DNA of 64,000 bases from Dendrobium chrysotoxum (GCA_019925795.1 CM034310.1:11862764-11926763), one strand, 5' to 3'. Positions 1-13,966 are shown, counted from the first letter of the stretch. Numbers and translations are program-made. The notes: generated from the sequence alone by a model not told the origin.

Positions 1-55
1 AATAACGTGTGAGTGAGAAAGAGAAAGAGGGAGAAGTATAGAGAATTAGAAATAA

Positions 56-86
<31 letters not shown>

Positions 87-2704
87 AAGAGGGAGATAGA
101 GCAAGAGGGAGAATGATAGAGAATTAGAAATAATGAGAGGGAGAGAGAGAGAGACAGAAGATATGGAGAGAGAGAGGGAGAATGATGGAGAATTAGGAAT
201 AATGAGAGAGAAAGAGAGGGAGATAGGAGAGAGAAAGGAGAGAGAGAGATAGAACAAGAGAGAGAGAGGGAGAGGGAGATAGAATAAGAGTGAGAATGAT
301 CGAGAATTAGAAATAACATGGGAGAGAGGGAGAGTGGGGGGAGAGAGCAAGAGAGAAAGAGAGAGAAAGGGAGAGAGAGCAACAGGGAGAATGATGGAGA
401 ATTAGAAATAACGAGAGAGAGATTGAGAGAGAGATATGTAATAGAGCAAGAGAGAGAATGATGTAGAATTAGAAATAAGGGGAGAGGGAGAGAGGGAGAG
501 AGATAGAGCGAGAAAGAGAGAGAGAGAGAAAGAGTGTGAATGATGGAGAATTAGAAATAATGAGAGAGAGTGGGGGGGAGAGAGAGAAAGAGAGATAGAA
601 AGAGAGAGATAAAGCAAAAGTGAGAAAGATGGAAAATTAGAAATAATGAGAGAGAGTGAGAGAGGAAGAGGGAGAATGATGGTGAATTGGAAATAATGAG
701 TGGGAGAGAGAGAGAAATTGAGCAAGATAGAGTGAGAAAGAGGGAGATAGAGCAAGAGGGAGAATTATAGAGAATTATAAATAATGAGAGAGGGAGAAAG
801 AGAGAGAGCGACAGAGAGAGAGAGAGAGCAAGAGGGATATTGATGGAGAATTAGAAAAGAGAGAGAGAGAGAAAGAGAGAGAGTGTGTAAGAGAGAGAGA
901 GAGCAAGAGGGAGAATGTTGGAGAATTAGAATAATGAGAGGGAGAGAGAGAGAAAGATAGAGAGAGATAGAGCAAGAGAGATACAGAGAGAAAGAGGGAG
1001 ATAGAGCAAGTGGGAGAATGATAGAGAATTAGAAATAATTTGGGAGGGTAGAGAAAGAGGGAGATAGAGCAAGAGGGAGAATGATGGAGAATTAGAAATA
1101 ATGAGAGAGAGGAGAGAGAGGGAGAATGATGGAGAATTTGAAAAAAAATAAGAGAGGGAGAGAGAGAGATAGAGAGAGAGAGAAAGAGGGAGATAAATCA
1201 AGAGGGAGAATGATGGAGAAATAGAATTAATGAGAGAGAGAAAGAGAGAGCAAGAGAGATAGAAAGAAGAAGATAGAGCAAGAGGGAGAATGATGGAGAA
1301 TTAGAAATAATGATAGAGGGAGAAAGAGAGAGAGAGAGAGCGAGAAAGAGGGTAAGAGAGAGATAGAAAGAGGGAGATAGAGTAAAAGGGATAATGATGG
1401 AAAATTAGAAATAATGAGAGTGGGAGAGAGAGTGTGAGAGAGAGAGGGGGAGAGGAAGAGGGCAAGAGAGAGATAGAAAGAGGGAGATAGAGTAAGAGGG
1501 AGAATGATAGAGAATTAAAAATAATGAGAGAGGGAGAGAGAGACATAGAGAGAGAGAGGGAAAGTGCGGGAAAGAGAGCAAGAGAGAGAGGGAGAGGGAG
1601 ATAGAGCAAGAGGGAGAATGATGGAGAATTATAACTAATGAGAGAGGGAAGAGAGAGATAGAGAGAAAGAGAGATAGATATGAGAGAGAGCGAGAGATAA
1701 GAGAAGGAGAGAGATAGGAGAGAGATAAAGAGAGACAGATAGAGAGAGAGGGAGATAGAGTAAGAGGGAGAATTTTAGGGAATTAGAAAAAATTGAGAGA
1801 GAGAGAGAGAGAGAGAGGGTGGATAGAGAGGGAGAGAAAAAGAGAGAGCAAGAGGGAAAGAAACAAAAAGAGGAATAGAGAAAAAGGGAGAAAGATGGAG
1901 AATTAGAAATAATGATAGAGAGAGAGAGAGAGAGCAAGAGGGAGAATGATGGTGAATAACAAATAATGCGTGAGGGAGAGGGAGAGGGAGAGGAAGAGAG
2001 CAAGAGAGACGTAGAAGAAGGAGATAGAACAAGAAGGAGAATGATGGAGAATTAAAAATAATGAGAGAGGGAGAGAGAGAGATAGAGAGAGGGAGATAGA
2101 GAAATAGGGAGAATGGTGGAGAATTAAAAATAATGAGAGAGGGAGAGAGAGAGATAGAGAGAGGGAGATAGAGAAATAGGGAGAATGATGGAGAATTAGA
2201 AATAATGAGAAAGGGAGAATAGGAGAGAGAGAGAGAGAGAGAGAAAGCAAGATAGAGATAAAAAGAGGAAGATAGAGCAACATGTAGAATGATGGTGAAT
2301 TAGAAGTAATGAGAGAGGGAGAGAGAGAGAGAAATAGAGAGAGATAGAGAGAGAGGGAGAGACAGAAAGAGGGAGATAGAGCAAGAGGGAGAATAATAGA
2401 GAATTAGAAATAATGTGAGAGAGAGAAAGAGAAAGAGGGAGAAGTATTGAGTAATAGAAATAATGAGAGTGAAAGAGAGAGAGAAAGAGAGAGAAAGAGG
2501 GAGATAGAGCAAGAGGGAGAATGATAGAGAATTAGAAATAATTATAGGGGGAGAGAGAGAGACAGAAGAGATGGAGAGAGAGGGAGAATGATGGAGAATT
2601 AGAAATAATAAGAGAGGGAGAGAGGGAGATAGGAGAGAGAAAGGAGAGAGAGATAGAATAAGAGAGAGAGAGAGAGGGAGAGGGAGATAGAATAAGATTG
2701 AGAA
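1..2704 (-). repeat. CT/GA satellite, inverted block
   Basis: Purine-rich low-complexity DNA. Its reverse complement is the same satellite that fills 3205-25954, with the anchor CATTATTTCTAATTCTCC separated by runs of CT, CCCT and CTTTCT. It has its own long period of about 2.4 kb: the text at 1-180 recurs, slightly changed, at about 2405-2580. Positions 1247-2200 on the minus strand best match the far right end of the other block (about 25030-25954), including shared rare words such as the CCCGCACTTT segment. The open frames on its minus strand are an artefact of DNA that cannot easily form stop codons. No gene is seen. Confidence 0.9.
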
Positions 2705-3204
2705 NNNNNNNNNNNNNNNNNNNNNNNNNNNNNNNNNNNNNNNNNNNNNNNNNNNNNNNNNNNNNNNNNNNNNNNNNNNNNNNNNNNNNNNNNNNNNNNN
2801 NNNNNNNNNNNNNNNNNNNNNNNNNNNNNNNNNNNNNNNNNNNNNNNNNNNNNNNNNNNNNNNNNNNNNNNNNNNNNNNNNNNNNNNNNNNNNNNNNNNN
2901 NNNNNNNNNNNNNNNNNNNNNNNNNNNNNNNNNNNNNNNNNNNNNNNNNNNNNNNNNNNNNNNNNNNNNNNNNNNNNNNNNNNNNNNNNNNNNNNNNNNN
3001 NNNNNNNNNNNNNNNNNNNNNNNNNNNNNNNNNNNNNNNNNNNNNNNNNNNNNNNNNNNNNNNNNNNNNNNNNNNNNNNNNNNNNNNNNNNNNNNNNNNN
3101 NNNNNNNNNNNNNNNNNNNNNNNNNNNNNNNNNNNNNNNNNNNNNNNNNNNNNNNNNNNNNNNNNNNNNNNNNNNNNNNNNNNNNNNNNNNNNNNNNNNN
3201 NNNN
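2705..3204. other. assembly gap of 500 N
   Basis: Exactly 500 unknown bases. The satellite flips from purine-rich to pyrimidine-rich across it, so both the true gap size and the relative orientation of the two sides are uncertain. A round 500 suggests a placeholder rather than a measured size. Confidence 0.98.
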
Positions 3205-5802
3205 TCTCCCTCTCTCATTATTTCTAATTCTACATCATTCTCCCTCTTGCACTTTTCCCTCTTTCTCTCTCTATGTATATCTCGCTCTCCCTCCTCTCTC
3301 ACTCCCCCTTTCTCATTATTTCTAATTCTCCATCATTCTCCCACTTGCCCTTTCTCCCATTTTCTCTCTCTCTCTCTCCCTCTCTCTCTCTCTTTCTCTA
3401 ACTCCCTCTCTCTAGCTCTCTCTCTCCCACTTTCATTATTTTTAATTCTCCATCATTCTCCTTCTTGTTCTATCTCCCTCCTTCTATGTCTCTCCTGCTC
3501 TCTTCCTCTCCCTCTCCCATTATTTGTAATTCACCATCATTCTCCCTCTTGATCTCTCTCTCTCTATCATTATTTCTAATTCTCCATCTTTCTCCCTTTT
3601 TCTCTATTCCTCTTTTTGTCTCTTTCCCTCTTGCTCTCTCTTTTTCTCTCCCTCTCTATCCACCCTATCTCTCTCTCTCTCTCAATTATTTCTAATTCCC
3701 TAAAATTCTCCCTCTTACTCTATCTCCCTCTCTCTCTCTATCTGTCTCTCTTTCTCTCTCCCTCTCTTATCTCTCTGTCTCTCAAATCTATCTCTCTTTC
3801 TCTCTATCTCTCTCTTCCCTCTCTCATTAGTTCTAATTCTCCATCATTCTCCCTCTTGCTCTATCTCCCTCTCCCTCTCTCTCTCTTGCTCTCTCTAAGT
3901 TCAGCTCTCTATGTCTCTCTCTCCCTCTCTCATTATTTCTAATTCTCTATCATTCTCCCTCTTTCACTATCTCCCTCTTTTTATCTCTCTCTTGCCCTCT
4001 TCCTCTCTCCCTCTCTCTCTCACACTCTCAATATTTCTAATTCTCCATCATTATCCCTTTTACTCTATCTCACTCTTTCTATCTCTCTCTTGCCCTCTTT
4101 CTCGCTCTCTCTCTCTCTCTCTCTTTCTCCCTCTATCATTATTTCTAATTCTCCATCATTCTCCCTCTTGCTCTATCTTCTTCTTTCTATCTCTCTTGCT
4201 CTCTCTCTCCCTATCTCATTAATTCTATTTCTCCATCATTCTCCCTCTTGCTCTATCTCCCTCTTTCTCTCTCTCTCTCTCTATCTCTCTCTCTCCCTCT
4301 CTTTTTTTTTCTAATTCTCCATCATTCTCCCTCTCTCTCCTCTCTCTCATTATTTCTAATTCTCCATCGTTCTCCCTCTTGCTCTATCTCCCTCTTTCTC
4401 TACCCTCTCTCATTATTTCTAATTCAACATCATTCTCCCTCTTGCTCTATCTGCCTCTTTCTCTCTCTATCTCTCTTGCTCTATCTCCCTCTTTCTCACT
4501 CTATCTTGCTCTATTTCTCTCTCTCTCTCCCACTCATTATTTCCAATTCACCATCATTCTCCCTCTTCCTCTCTCACTCTCTCTCATTATTTCTAATTGT
4601 CCATCATTCTCACTTTTGCTTTATCTCCCTCTTTCTATGTCTCTTTCTTTCTCTCTCTCTCTCCCCTCTCTCTCTCTCTCATTATTTGTAATTCTCCATC
4701 ATTCTCCCTTTTGCTCTCTATCCCACTCTCTCTCTCTATCTCTCTCTCTCCCCCTCTCTCATTATTTCTAATTCTCCATCTTTCTTCCTCTTGCTCTATC
4801 TCCCATTTTCTCTCTCTCTCTCCCTTGCCCTATCTTGCTCTATCTCTCTCTCCCTCTCTCATTATTTCTAATTCTCCATCATTCTCCCTCTTGCTCTATC
4901 TCTCTCTCTTTCTCTCCCTTTCCCTCTCTCATTATTTCTAATTCTCCATCATTTTCCCTCCTACTCTATCTCCCTCTTCTCGCTCTCACTCTCTGCCTCT
5001 CTCTCCCCCTCTCCCTCTTTCTGTTTCTTGCAATCTCCCTCTCTTTCTCTCTTTCTCTCTCTCTCTCTCCCTCTCCCGTACTCTCTCATTATTTCTAATT
5101 CTCTATCATATTCTCCCTCCTCTCTCTCCCTCTCGCATTTTTTCTAATTCCACACAATTCTCCCTCTTACTCTATTCTGTCTTTCTCTCTCTCTCTCTCC
5201 ATCTCTCATTATTTTTAACTATCCATCATTCTCCCTCTTTCTATCTCTCTCTTACTCTCTCTCTCTTCCTCTCTCATTATTTCTAATTCTCCATCATTCT
5301 CCATCTCCATCTTCCTCTTTCTCTCTCTCTCTCCCTCTCATTATTTCTAATTCACGATCATTCTCCCCCTTTCTCTCTCTATCTCTCTCATTATTTCTAA
5401 TTCTCCATGATTCTCCCTTTTGCTCTCTCGCTCTTTCCATCTCTTTTTCTCCTACTCTCTCTTTCTCTCTCTCTCTTTCTCCTCTCTCTCTCTCTCTCTC
5501 AAATTATTTCTAATTCTCTATCATTCTCCCCCTTGCTCTATCTCCCTCTTTCCCTCTCTCTCTCACTCTCCCTCTTGCTCTATCTCCCTCTTGCCCTCTC
5601 TCTCTCTCACACATATACACATTATTTCTAATTCTCCATCATTCCACCTCTTACTCAATCTCCCTCTTTCTCTCTTTCTCTATCTTGCTCTATCTCTCTC
5701 TCCCTTTCTTATTATTTCTAATTCTCCATCATTCTCCCTCTCTATCTCTCTTCTCTCTCATTATTTCAAATTCTCCATCATTCTCCCTCTTGCTCAATCT
5801 CC

Positions 5803-5808
<6 letters not shown>

Positions 5809-5852
<44 letters not shown>
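5809..5852 (+). repeat. (CT)n tract in unit 1
   Basis: 44 nt of uninterrupted CT just before GATGTCTCCC. The same position is occupied by a tract of different length in units 3, 5 and 6. Confidence 0.9.
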
Positions 5853-5860
<8 letters not shown>

Positions 5861-6519
5861 GATGTCTCCCTCTCTTCCTCTTCTCTTATGCTCTATCTCT
5901 CTCACTATCTCATTATTTCTAATTCTACATCATTCTCCCTCTTGCACTTTTCCCTCTTTCTCTCTCTATATATATCTCGCTCTCCCTCCTCTCTCATTCC
6001 ACCTTTCTCATTATTTCTAATTCTCCATCATTCTCCCGCTTGCTCTTTCTCCCATTTTCTCTCTCTCTCTCCCTCTTTCTCTCTCTCTCTCTTTCTCTCC
6101 ATCTCTCATTATTTCTAATTCTCCATCATTCTTTATCTTGCTCTCTCTCTCTCTCTCCCTTTCTCATTATTTCTAATTATTCTCCCTCTTGCTCTCTCTC
6201 TCTCACACATACTCTCTCTCCCTTTCCCCCTTTTTTTTCTAATTCTCCATCATTATACCTTTTGCTCTCTCTCCCTCTTGCTCACTCACTCACTCACTCT
6301 CTCTCGCTCTTATTATTTCTAATTCTCCATCATTCTCCCTCTTGCTCAATCTCCTCTTTCACTCTTTCTCTCTCTTGCTAAATCTCTCTCTCCTATCTCT
6401 CTCTCTCCCTCTCTTATTATTTCTAATACTCCATCATTCTCCCAGTCTCTGTCTCTCTCCCTCTCCCTCTCTCACTCCCCTCTCTCATTATGTCTAATTC
6501 TCCAACATTCTCCCTCTTG

Positions 6520-6559
<40 letters not shown>

Positions 6560-7490
6560 ATTTCTAATTCTCCATCATTATCCCTCTTGCTCTCTCTCTC
6601 TCGCTCTCTCTCTTTCTCCCTCTCTCATAATTTCTAATTCTCTATAATTCTCCCTCTTGCTCTATCTCCCTCTTTCTCACTCTAACTTGCTCTCTTTCTC
6701 TCTCTCTCTCTCTCCCTCTCATTATTTCTAATTCACCATCATTTTCCCTCTTCCTTCCTCACACACTCTCTCTCATTACTTCTAATTGTCCATCATTCTC
6801 ACTTTTGCTCTATCTCCCTCTTTCTGTCTCTATTTCTCTCTCTCCCCCTCTCTCTCTGATTATTTGTAATTCTCCATCATTCTCCCTTTTGCTCTCTATC
6901 TCACTCTCTCTCTCTCTCTCTCTCTCTCCCGTCTTTCATTATTTCTAATTCTCCATCTTTCTCCCTCTTGCTCTATCTCCCATTTTCTCTCTCTCTCTCT
7001 CCCTTGCCCTATCTTGCTCTATCTCTCTCTCCCTCTCTCATTATTTCTTATTCTCCATCATTCTCCCTCTTGCTCTATCTCCCTCTCTCTCTCTCTATCT
7101 TTCTCTCCCTCTCTTATTTTTTTCTAATTCTCCTTCATTCTCCCTCTCTCTCTCATCTCTCTCATTATTTCTAATTCTCCATCATTCTCCCTCTTGCTCT
7201 ATCTCCCACTTTCTCCACCCTCTCTCGTTATTTCTAATTCTCCATCATTCTCCCTCTTGCTCTATCTGCCTCTTTCTCTCTCTATCTCTCTTGCTCTATC
7301 TCTCTCTATCTTTCTCTCTCTCTCCCTCTCATTATTCTAATTCTCCAACATTCTCTGTCTTGCTCTCTCTCTCTCACTCTCTCTTTCTCTCTCTCTCTTT
7401 ATTTCTAATTCTCCATTATTATCCCTCTTGCTCTCTCTCTTTTTCTGTCCATCTCTCATTATTTTTAACTCTCCATCATTCTCCCTCTTG

Positions 7491-7590
7491 CCTAAACCCT
7501 AAAAACACTAAAAAAAAACAATATAACCCTAATTCTAAACCATAAACCTTAAAGCCCTAAACCCTAAACCCTAAAACCTAAAAACCATAA
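7491..7590 (+). repeat. telomere-like patch in unit 1
   Basis: About 100 bp of A/C-rich sequence inserted cleanly in the CT satellite, between CTCTTG and TCTCTC. It contains exact and degenerate copies of the plant telomeric heptamer CCCTAAA, with three in a row near its right end. It lies about 4.24 kb into the higher-order unit. It is interstitial, because satellite continues on both sides. Confidence 0.9.
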
Positions 7591-7881
7591 TCTCTCTCTC
7601 TCTCTCCATCCCTCTCTCATTATTTCTAATTCTCCATCATTCTCCATCTCTATTTTCCTCTTTCTCTCTCTTGCTCTCTCTCTCTCACTCCCATTATTTC
7701 TAATTCACGATGATTCTCCCTCTCTCTCTGTCTCTCTCTCTCGATGTCTCCCTCTCTCCCTCTCTCTCCCTCTCTCATTATTTCTAATTCTCCATCATTC
7801 TCTCTCTATCTCTCTCCTTCTCTCTTGCTCTATCTCTCTCCCTCTCTCATTATTTCTAATTCTACATCATTCTCCCTCTTG

Positions 7882-9614
7882 CACTTTTCCCTCTTTCTCT
7901 CTCTATGTATATCTCGCTCTCCCTCCTCTCTCACTCCCCCTTTCTCATTATTTCTAATTCTCCATCAAATTCCCACTTGCTCTTTCTCCCATTTTCTCTC
8001 TCTCTCTCTCCCTCTCTCTCTCTCTTTCTCTAACTCCCTCTGTCTAGCTCTCTCTCTCCCACTTTCATTATTTTTAATTCTCCATCATTCTCCTTCTTGT
8101 TCTATCTCCCTCCTTCTATGTCTCTCTTGCTCTCTTCCTCTCCCTCTCCCTCTCCCATTATTTGTAATTCACCATCATTCTCCCTCTTGTTATCTCTCTC
8201 TCTCTATCATTATTTCTAATTCTCCATCTTTCTCCCTTTTTCTCTATTCCTCTTTTTGTCTCTTTCCCTCTTGCTCTCTCTTTTTCTCTCCCTCTCTATC
8301 CACACTATCTCTCTCTCTCTCTCAATTATTTCTAATTCCCTAAAATTCTCCCTCTTACTCTATCTCCCTCTCTCTCTCTATCTGTCTCTCTTTCTCTCTC
8401 CCTCTCTTATCTCTCTGTCTCTCAAATCTATCTCTCTTCCCTCTCTCATTAGTTCTAATTCTCCATCATTCTCCCTCTTGCTCTATCTCCCTCCCCCTCT
8501 CTCTCTTGCTCTCTCTAAGTTCAGCTCTCTACGTCTCTCTCTCCCTCTCTCATTATTTCTAATTCTCTATCATTCGCCCTGTTTCACTATCTCCCTCTTT
8601 TTATCTCTCGCTTGCCCTCTTCAACTCTCCCTCTCTCTCTCACACTCTCAATATTTCTAATTCTCCATCATTATCCCTTTTACTCTATCTCACTCTTTCT
8701 ATCTCTCTCTTGCCCTCTTTCTCGCTCTCTCTCTCTCTTTCTCCCTCTATCATTATTTCTAATTCTCCATCATTCTCCCTCTTGCTCTATCACCCTCTTT
8801 CTCTATCTTTCTCTCTATCTCTCTCTCTCCCTCTCTTTTTTTTTTCTAATTCTCCATCATTCTCCCTCTCTCTCCTCTCTCTCATTATTTCTAATTCTCC
8901 ATCGTTCTCCCTCTTGCTCTATCTCCCTCTTTCTCTACCCTCTCTCATTATTTCTAATTCAACATCATTCTCCCTCTTGCTCTATCTGCCTCTTGCTCTA
9001 TCACCCTCTTTCTCCCTCTTGCTCTATCTGCCTCTTTCTCTATCTATCTCTCTTGCTCTATCTCCCTCTTTCTCACTCTATCTTGCTCTATTTCTCTCTT
9101 TCTCTCTCCCACTCATTATTTCCAATTCACCATCATTCTCCCTCTTCCTCTCTCACTCTCTCTCATTATTTCTAATTGTCCATCATTCTCACTTTTGCTT
9201 TATCTCCCTCTTTCCATGTCTCTTTCTTTCTCTCTCTCTCCCCCTCTCTCTCTCTCATTATTTGTAATTCTCCATCATTCTCCCTTTTGCTCTCTATCCC
9301 ACTCTCTCTCTCTATCTCTCTCTCTCCCCCCTCTCTCATTATTTCTAATTCTCCATATTTCTTCCTCTTGCTCTATCTCCCATTTTCTCTCTCTCTCTCT
9401 CCCTTGCCCTATCTTGCTCTATCTCTCTCTCCCTCTCTCATTATTTCTAATTCTCCATCATTCTCCCTCTTGCTCTATCTCTCTCTCTTTCTCTCCCTTT
9501 CCCTCTCTCATTATTTCTAATTCTCCATCATTTTCCCTCTATCTCTCTCCTTCTCTCTTGCTCTATCTCTCTCCCTCTCTCATTATTTCTAATTCTACAT
9601 CATTCTCCCTCTTG
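7882..9614 (+). repeat. satellite higher-order unit 2 (truncated, 1733 bp)
   Basis: It starts like unit 1 and runs through the AAGTTCAG and TTCCAATTCACC landmarks. At about 9530-9545 it jumps back to the start of another unit, so the second half (including the telomeric patch) is missing. Its first part shares private variants with unit 3 (CCATCAAATTCCCACTTG, CTCTGTCTAGCTC), which points to a recent local duplication. Confidence 0.75.
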
Positions 9615-10625
9615 CACTTTTCCCTCTTTCTCTCTCTATGTATATCTCGCTCTCCCTCCTCTCTCACTCCCCCTTTCTCATTATTTCTAATTCTCCATCA
9701 AATTCCCACTTGCTCTTTCTCCCATTTTCTCTCTCTCTCTCTCCCTCTCTCTCTCTCTTTCTCTAACTCCCTCTGTCTAGCTCTCTCTCTCCCACTTTCA
9801 TTATTTTTAATTCTCCATCATTCTCCTTCTTGTTCTATCTCCCTCCTTCTATGTCTCTCTGCTCTCTTCCTCTCCCTCTCCCATTATTTGTAATTCACCA
9901 TCATTCTCCCTCTTGATCTCTCTCTCTCTATCATTATTTCTAATTCTCCATCTTTCTCCCTTTTTCTCTATTCCTCTTTTTGTCTCTTTCCCTCTTGCTC
10001 TCTCTTTTTCTCTCCCTCTCTATCCACCCTATCTCTCTCTCTCTCAATTATTTCTAATTCCCTAAAATTCTCCCTCTTACTCTATCTCCCTCTCTCTCTC
10101 TATCTGTCTCTCTTTCTCTCTCCCTCTCTTATCTCTCTGTCTCTCAAATCTATCTCTCTTTCTCTCTATCTCTCTCTTCCCTCTCTCATTAGTTCTAATT
10201 CTCCATCATTCTCCCTCTTGCTCTATCTCCCTCTCCCTCTCTCTCTCTTGCTCTCTCTAAGTTCAGCTCTCTATGTCTCTCTCTCCCTCTCTCATTATTT
10301 CTAATTCTCTATCATTCTCCCTCTTTCACTATCTCCCTCTTTTTATCTCTCTCTTGCCCTCTTCCTCTCTCCCTCTCTCTCTCACACTCTCAATATTTCT
10401 AATTCTCCATCATTATCCCTTTTACTCTATCTCACTCTTTCTATCTCTCTCTTGCCCTCTTTCTCGCTCTCTCTCTCTCTCTCTTTCTCCCTCTATCATT
10501 ATTTCTAATTCTCCATCATTCTCCCTCTTGCTCTATCTTCTTCTTTCTATCTCTCTTGCTCTCTCTCTCCCTATCTCATTAATTCTATTTCTCCATCATT
10601 CTCCCTCTTGCTCTATCTCCCTCTT

Positions 10626-10658
<33 letters not shown>

Positions 10659-12165
10659 CTCTCTTTTTTTTTTCTAATTCTCCATCATTCTCCCTCTCTC
10701 TCCTCTCTCTCATTATTTCTAATTCTCCATCGTTCTCCCTCTTGCTCTATCTCCCTCTTTCTCTACCCTCTCTCATTATTTCTAATTCAACATCATTCTC
10801 CCTCTTGCTCTATCTGCCTCTTTCTCTCTCTATCTCTCTTGCTCTATCTCCCTCTTTCTCACTCTATCTTGCTCTATTTCTCTCTCTCTCTCCCACTCAT
10901 TATTTCCAATTCACCATCATTCTCCCTCTTCCTCTCTCACTCTCTCTCATTATTTCTAATTGTCCATCATTCTCACTTTTGCTTTATCTCCCTCTTTCTA
11001 TGTCTCTTTCTTTCTCTCTCTCTCCCCCTCTCTCTCTCTCATTATTTGTAATTCTCCATCATTCTCCCTTTTGCTCTCTATCCCACTCTCTCTCTCTCTA
11101 TCTCTCTCCCTCCCCCCTCTCTCATTATTTCTAATTCTCCATCTTTCTTCCTCTTGCTCTATCTCCCATTTTCTCTCTCTCTCTCCCTTGCCCTATCTTG
11201 CTCTATCTCTCTCTCCCTCTCTCATTATTTCTAATTCTCCATCATTCTCCCTCTTGCTCTATCTCTCTCTTTCTCTCCCTTTCCCTCTCTCATTATTTCT
11301 AATTCTCCATCATTTTCCCTCCTACTCTATCTCCCTCTTCTCGCTCTCACTCTCTGCCTCTCTCTCCCCCTCTCCCTCTTTCTGTTTCTTGCAATCTCCC
11401 TCTCTTTCTCTCTCTCTCTCCCTCTCCCGTACTCTCTCATTATTTCTAATTCTCTATCATATTCTCCCTCCTCTCTCTCCCTCTCGCATTTTTTCTAATT
11501 CCACACAATTCTCCCTCTTACTCTATTCTGTCTTTCTCTCTCTCTCTCTCCATCTCTCATTATTTTTAACTATCCATCATTCTCCCTCTTTCTATCTCTC
11601 TCTTACTCTCTTACTCTCTCTCTCTTCCTCTCTCATTATTTCTAATTCTCCATCATTCTCCATCTCCATCTTCCTCTTTCTCTCTCTCTCTCTCCCTCTC
11701 ATTATTTCTAATTCACGATCATTCTCCCCCTTTCTCTCTCTATCTCTCTCATTATTTCTAATTCTCCATGATTCTCCCTTTTGCTCTCTCGCTCTTTCCA
11801 TCTCTTTTTCTCCTACTCTCTCTTTCTCTCTCTCTCTTTCTCCTCTCTCTCTCTCTCTCTCAAATTATTTCTAATTCTCTATCATTCTCCCCCTTGCTCT
11901 ATCTCCCTCTTTCCCTCTCTCTCTCACTCTCCCTCTTGCTCTATCTCCCTCTTGCCCTCTCTCTCTCTCTCACACATATACACATTATTTCTAATTCTCC
12001 ATCATTCCACCTCTTACTCAATCTCCCTCTTTCTCTCTTTCTCTATCTTGCTCTATCTCTCTCTCCCTTTCTTATTATTTCTAATTCTCCATCATTCTCC
12101 CTCTCTATCTCTCTTCTCTCTCATTATTTCAAATTCTCCATCATTCTCCCTCTTGCTCAATCTCC

Positions 12166-12170
<5 letters not shown>

Positions 12171-12214
<44 letters not shown>
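12171..12214 (+). repeat. (CT)n tract in unit 3
   Basis: 44 nt of uninterrupted CT at the homologous position in unit 3. The GATGTCTCCC that follows it elsewhere is missing here. Confidence 0.9.
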
Positions 12215-12218
<4 letters not shown>

Positions 12219-13272
12219 CTCATATTCTAATTCTCCATCATTCTCTCTCTTTCTCTCTCCTTCTCTTATGCTCTATCTCTCTCACTATCTCATTATTTCT
12301 AATTCTACATCATTCTCCCTCTTGCACTTTTCCCTCTTTCTCTCTCTATATATATCTCGCTCTCCCTCCTCTCTCATTCCACCTTTCTCATTATTTCTAA
12401 TTCTCCATCATTCTCCCGCTTGCTCTTTCTCCCATTTTCTCTCTCTCTCTCCCTCTTTCTCTCTCTCTCTCTTTCTCTCCATCTCTCATTATTTCTAATT
12501 CTCCATCATTCTTTATCTTGCTCTCTCTCTCTCTCTCCCTTTCTCATTATTTCTAATTATTCTCCCTCTTGCTCTCTCTCTCTCACACATACTCTCTCTC
12601 CCTTTCCCCCTTTTTTTTTCTAATTCTCCATCATTATACCTTTTGCTCTCTCTCCCTCTTGCTCACTCACTCACTCACTCTCTCTCGCTCTTATTATTTC
12701 TAATTCTCCATCATTCTCTCTCTTGCTCAATCTTCCTCTTTCACTCTTTCTCTCTCTTGCTAAATCTCTCTCTCCTATCTCTCTCTCTTCCTCTCTTATT
12801 ATTTCTAATACTCCATCATTCTCCCAGTCTCTGTCTCTCTCTCTCTCCCTCTCTCACTCCCCTCTCTCATTATGTCTAATTCTCCAACATTCTCCCTCTT
12901 GCTCTCCCTCTCTCTCTCTCTCACTCTCTCTCTCTCTCTTTATTTCTAATTCTCCATCATTATCCCTCTTGCTCTCTCTCTCTCTCGCTCTCTCTCTTTC
13001 TCCCTCTCTCATAATTTCTAATTCTCTATAATTCTCCCTCTTGCTCTATCTCCCTCTTTCTCACTCTAACTTGCTCTCTTTCTCTCTCTCTCTCTCCATC
13101 TCATTATTTCTAATTCACCATCATTTTCCCTCTTCCTTCCTCACACACTCTCTCTCATTACTTCTAATTGTCCATCATTTGCACTTTTGCTCTATCTCCC
13201 TCTTTCTGTCTCTATTTCTCTCTCTCCCCCTCTCTCCCTGATTATTTGTGATTCTCCATCATTCTCCATTTT

Positions 13273-13312
<40 letters not shown>

Positions 13313-13868
13313 TTTCATTATTTCTAATTCTTCATCTTTCTCCCTCTTGCTCTATCTCCCATTTTCACTCTCTCTCTCTCCCTTGCCCTATCTTGCTCTA
13401 TCTCTCTCTCCCTCTCTCATTATTTCTTATTCTCCATCATTCTCCCTCTTGCTCTATCTCCCTCTCTCTCTCTCTATCTTTCTCTCCCTCTCTTATTTTT
13501 TTCTAATTCTCCTTCATTCTCCCTCTCTCTCTCATCTCTCTCATTATTTCTAATTCTCCATCATTCTCCCTCTTGCTCTATCTCCCACTTTCTCCACCCT
13601 CTCTCGTTATTTCTAATTCTCCATCATTCACCCTCTTGCTCTATCTGCCTCTTTCTCTCTCTATCTCTCTTGCTCTATCTCTCTCTATCTTTCTCTCTCT
13701 CTCCCTCTCATTATTCTAATTCTCCAACATTCTCTGTCTTGCTCTCTCTCTCACTCTCTCTTTCTCTCTCTCTCTCTTATTTCTAATTCTCCATTATTAT
13801 CCCTCTTGCTCTCTCTCTTTTTCTGTCCATCTCTCATTATTTTTAACTCTCCATCATTCTCCCTCTTG

Positions 13869-13966
13869 CCTAAACCCTAAAAACACTAAAAAAACAATAT
13901 AACCCTAATTCTAAACCCTAAACCTTAAAGCCCTAAACCCTAAACCCTAAAACCTAAAAACCATAA
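13869..13966 (+). repeat. telomere-like patch in unit 3
   Basis: Same patch, same flanks and nearly the same sequence as in unit 1, about 4.25 kb into its unit. It has one more exact heptamer (CTAAACCCTAAACC) where unit 1 reads CCATAAACC. Confidence 0.9.

Larger units (their letters stand above)
3250..7881 (+). repeat. satellite higher-order unit 1 (full, 4632 bp)
   Basis: A complete unit counted from the landmark CACTTTTCCC to its next equivalent. Landmarks in order: CACTTTTCCC (3250), AAGTTCAG (about 3898), TTCCAATTCACC (about 4540), TTTCTTGCAATC (about 5025), CACACATATACAC (about 5608), a second variant CACTTTTCCC (about 5942), AGTCTCTGTC (about 6444), telomeric patch (7491), GATGTCTCCC (7743). 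Confidence 0.8.
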
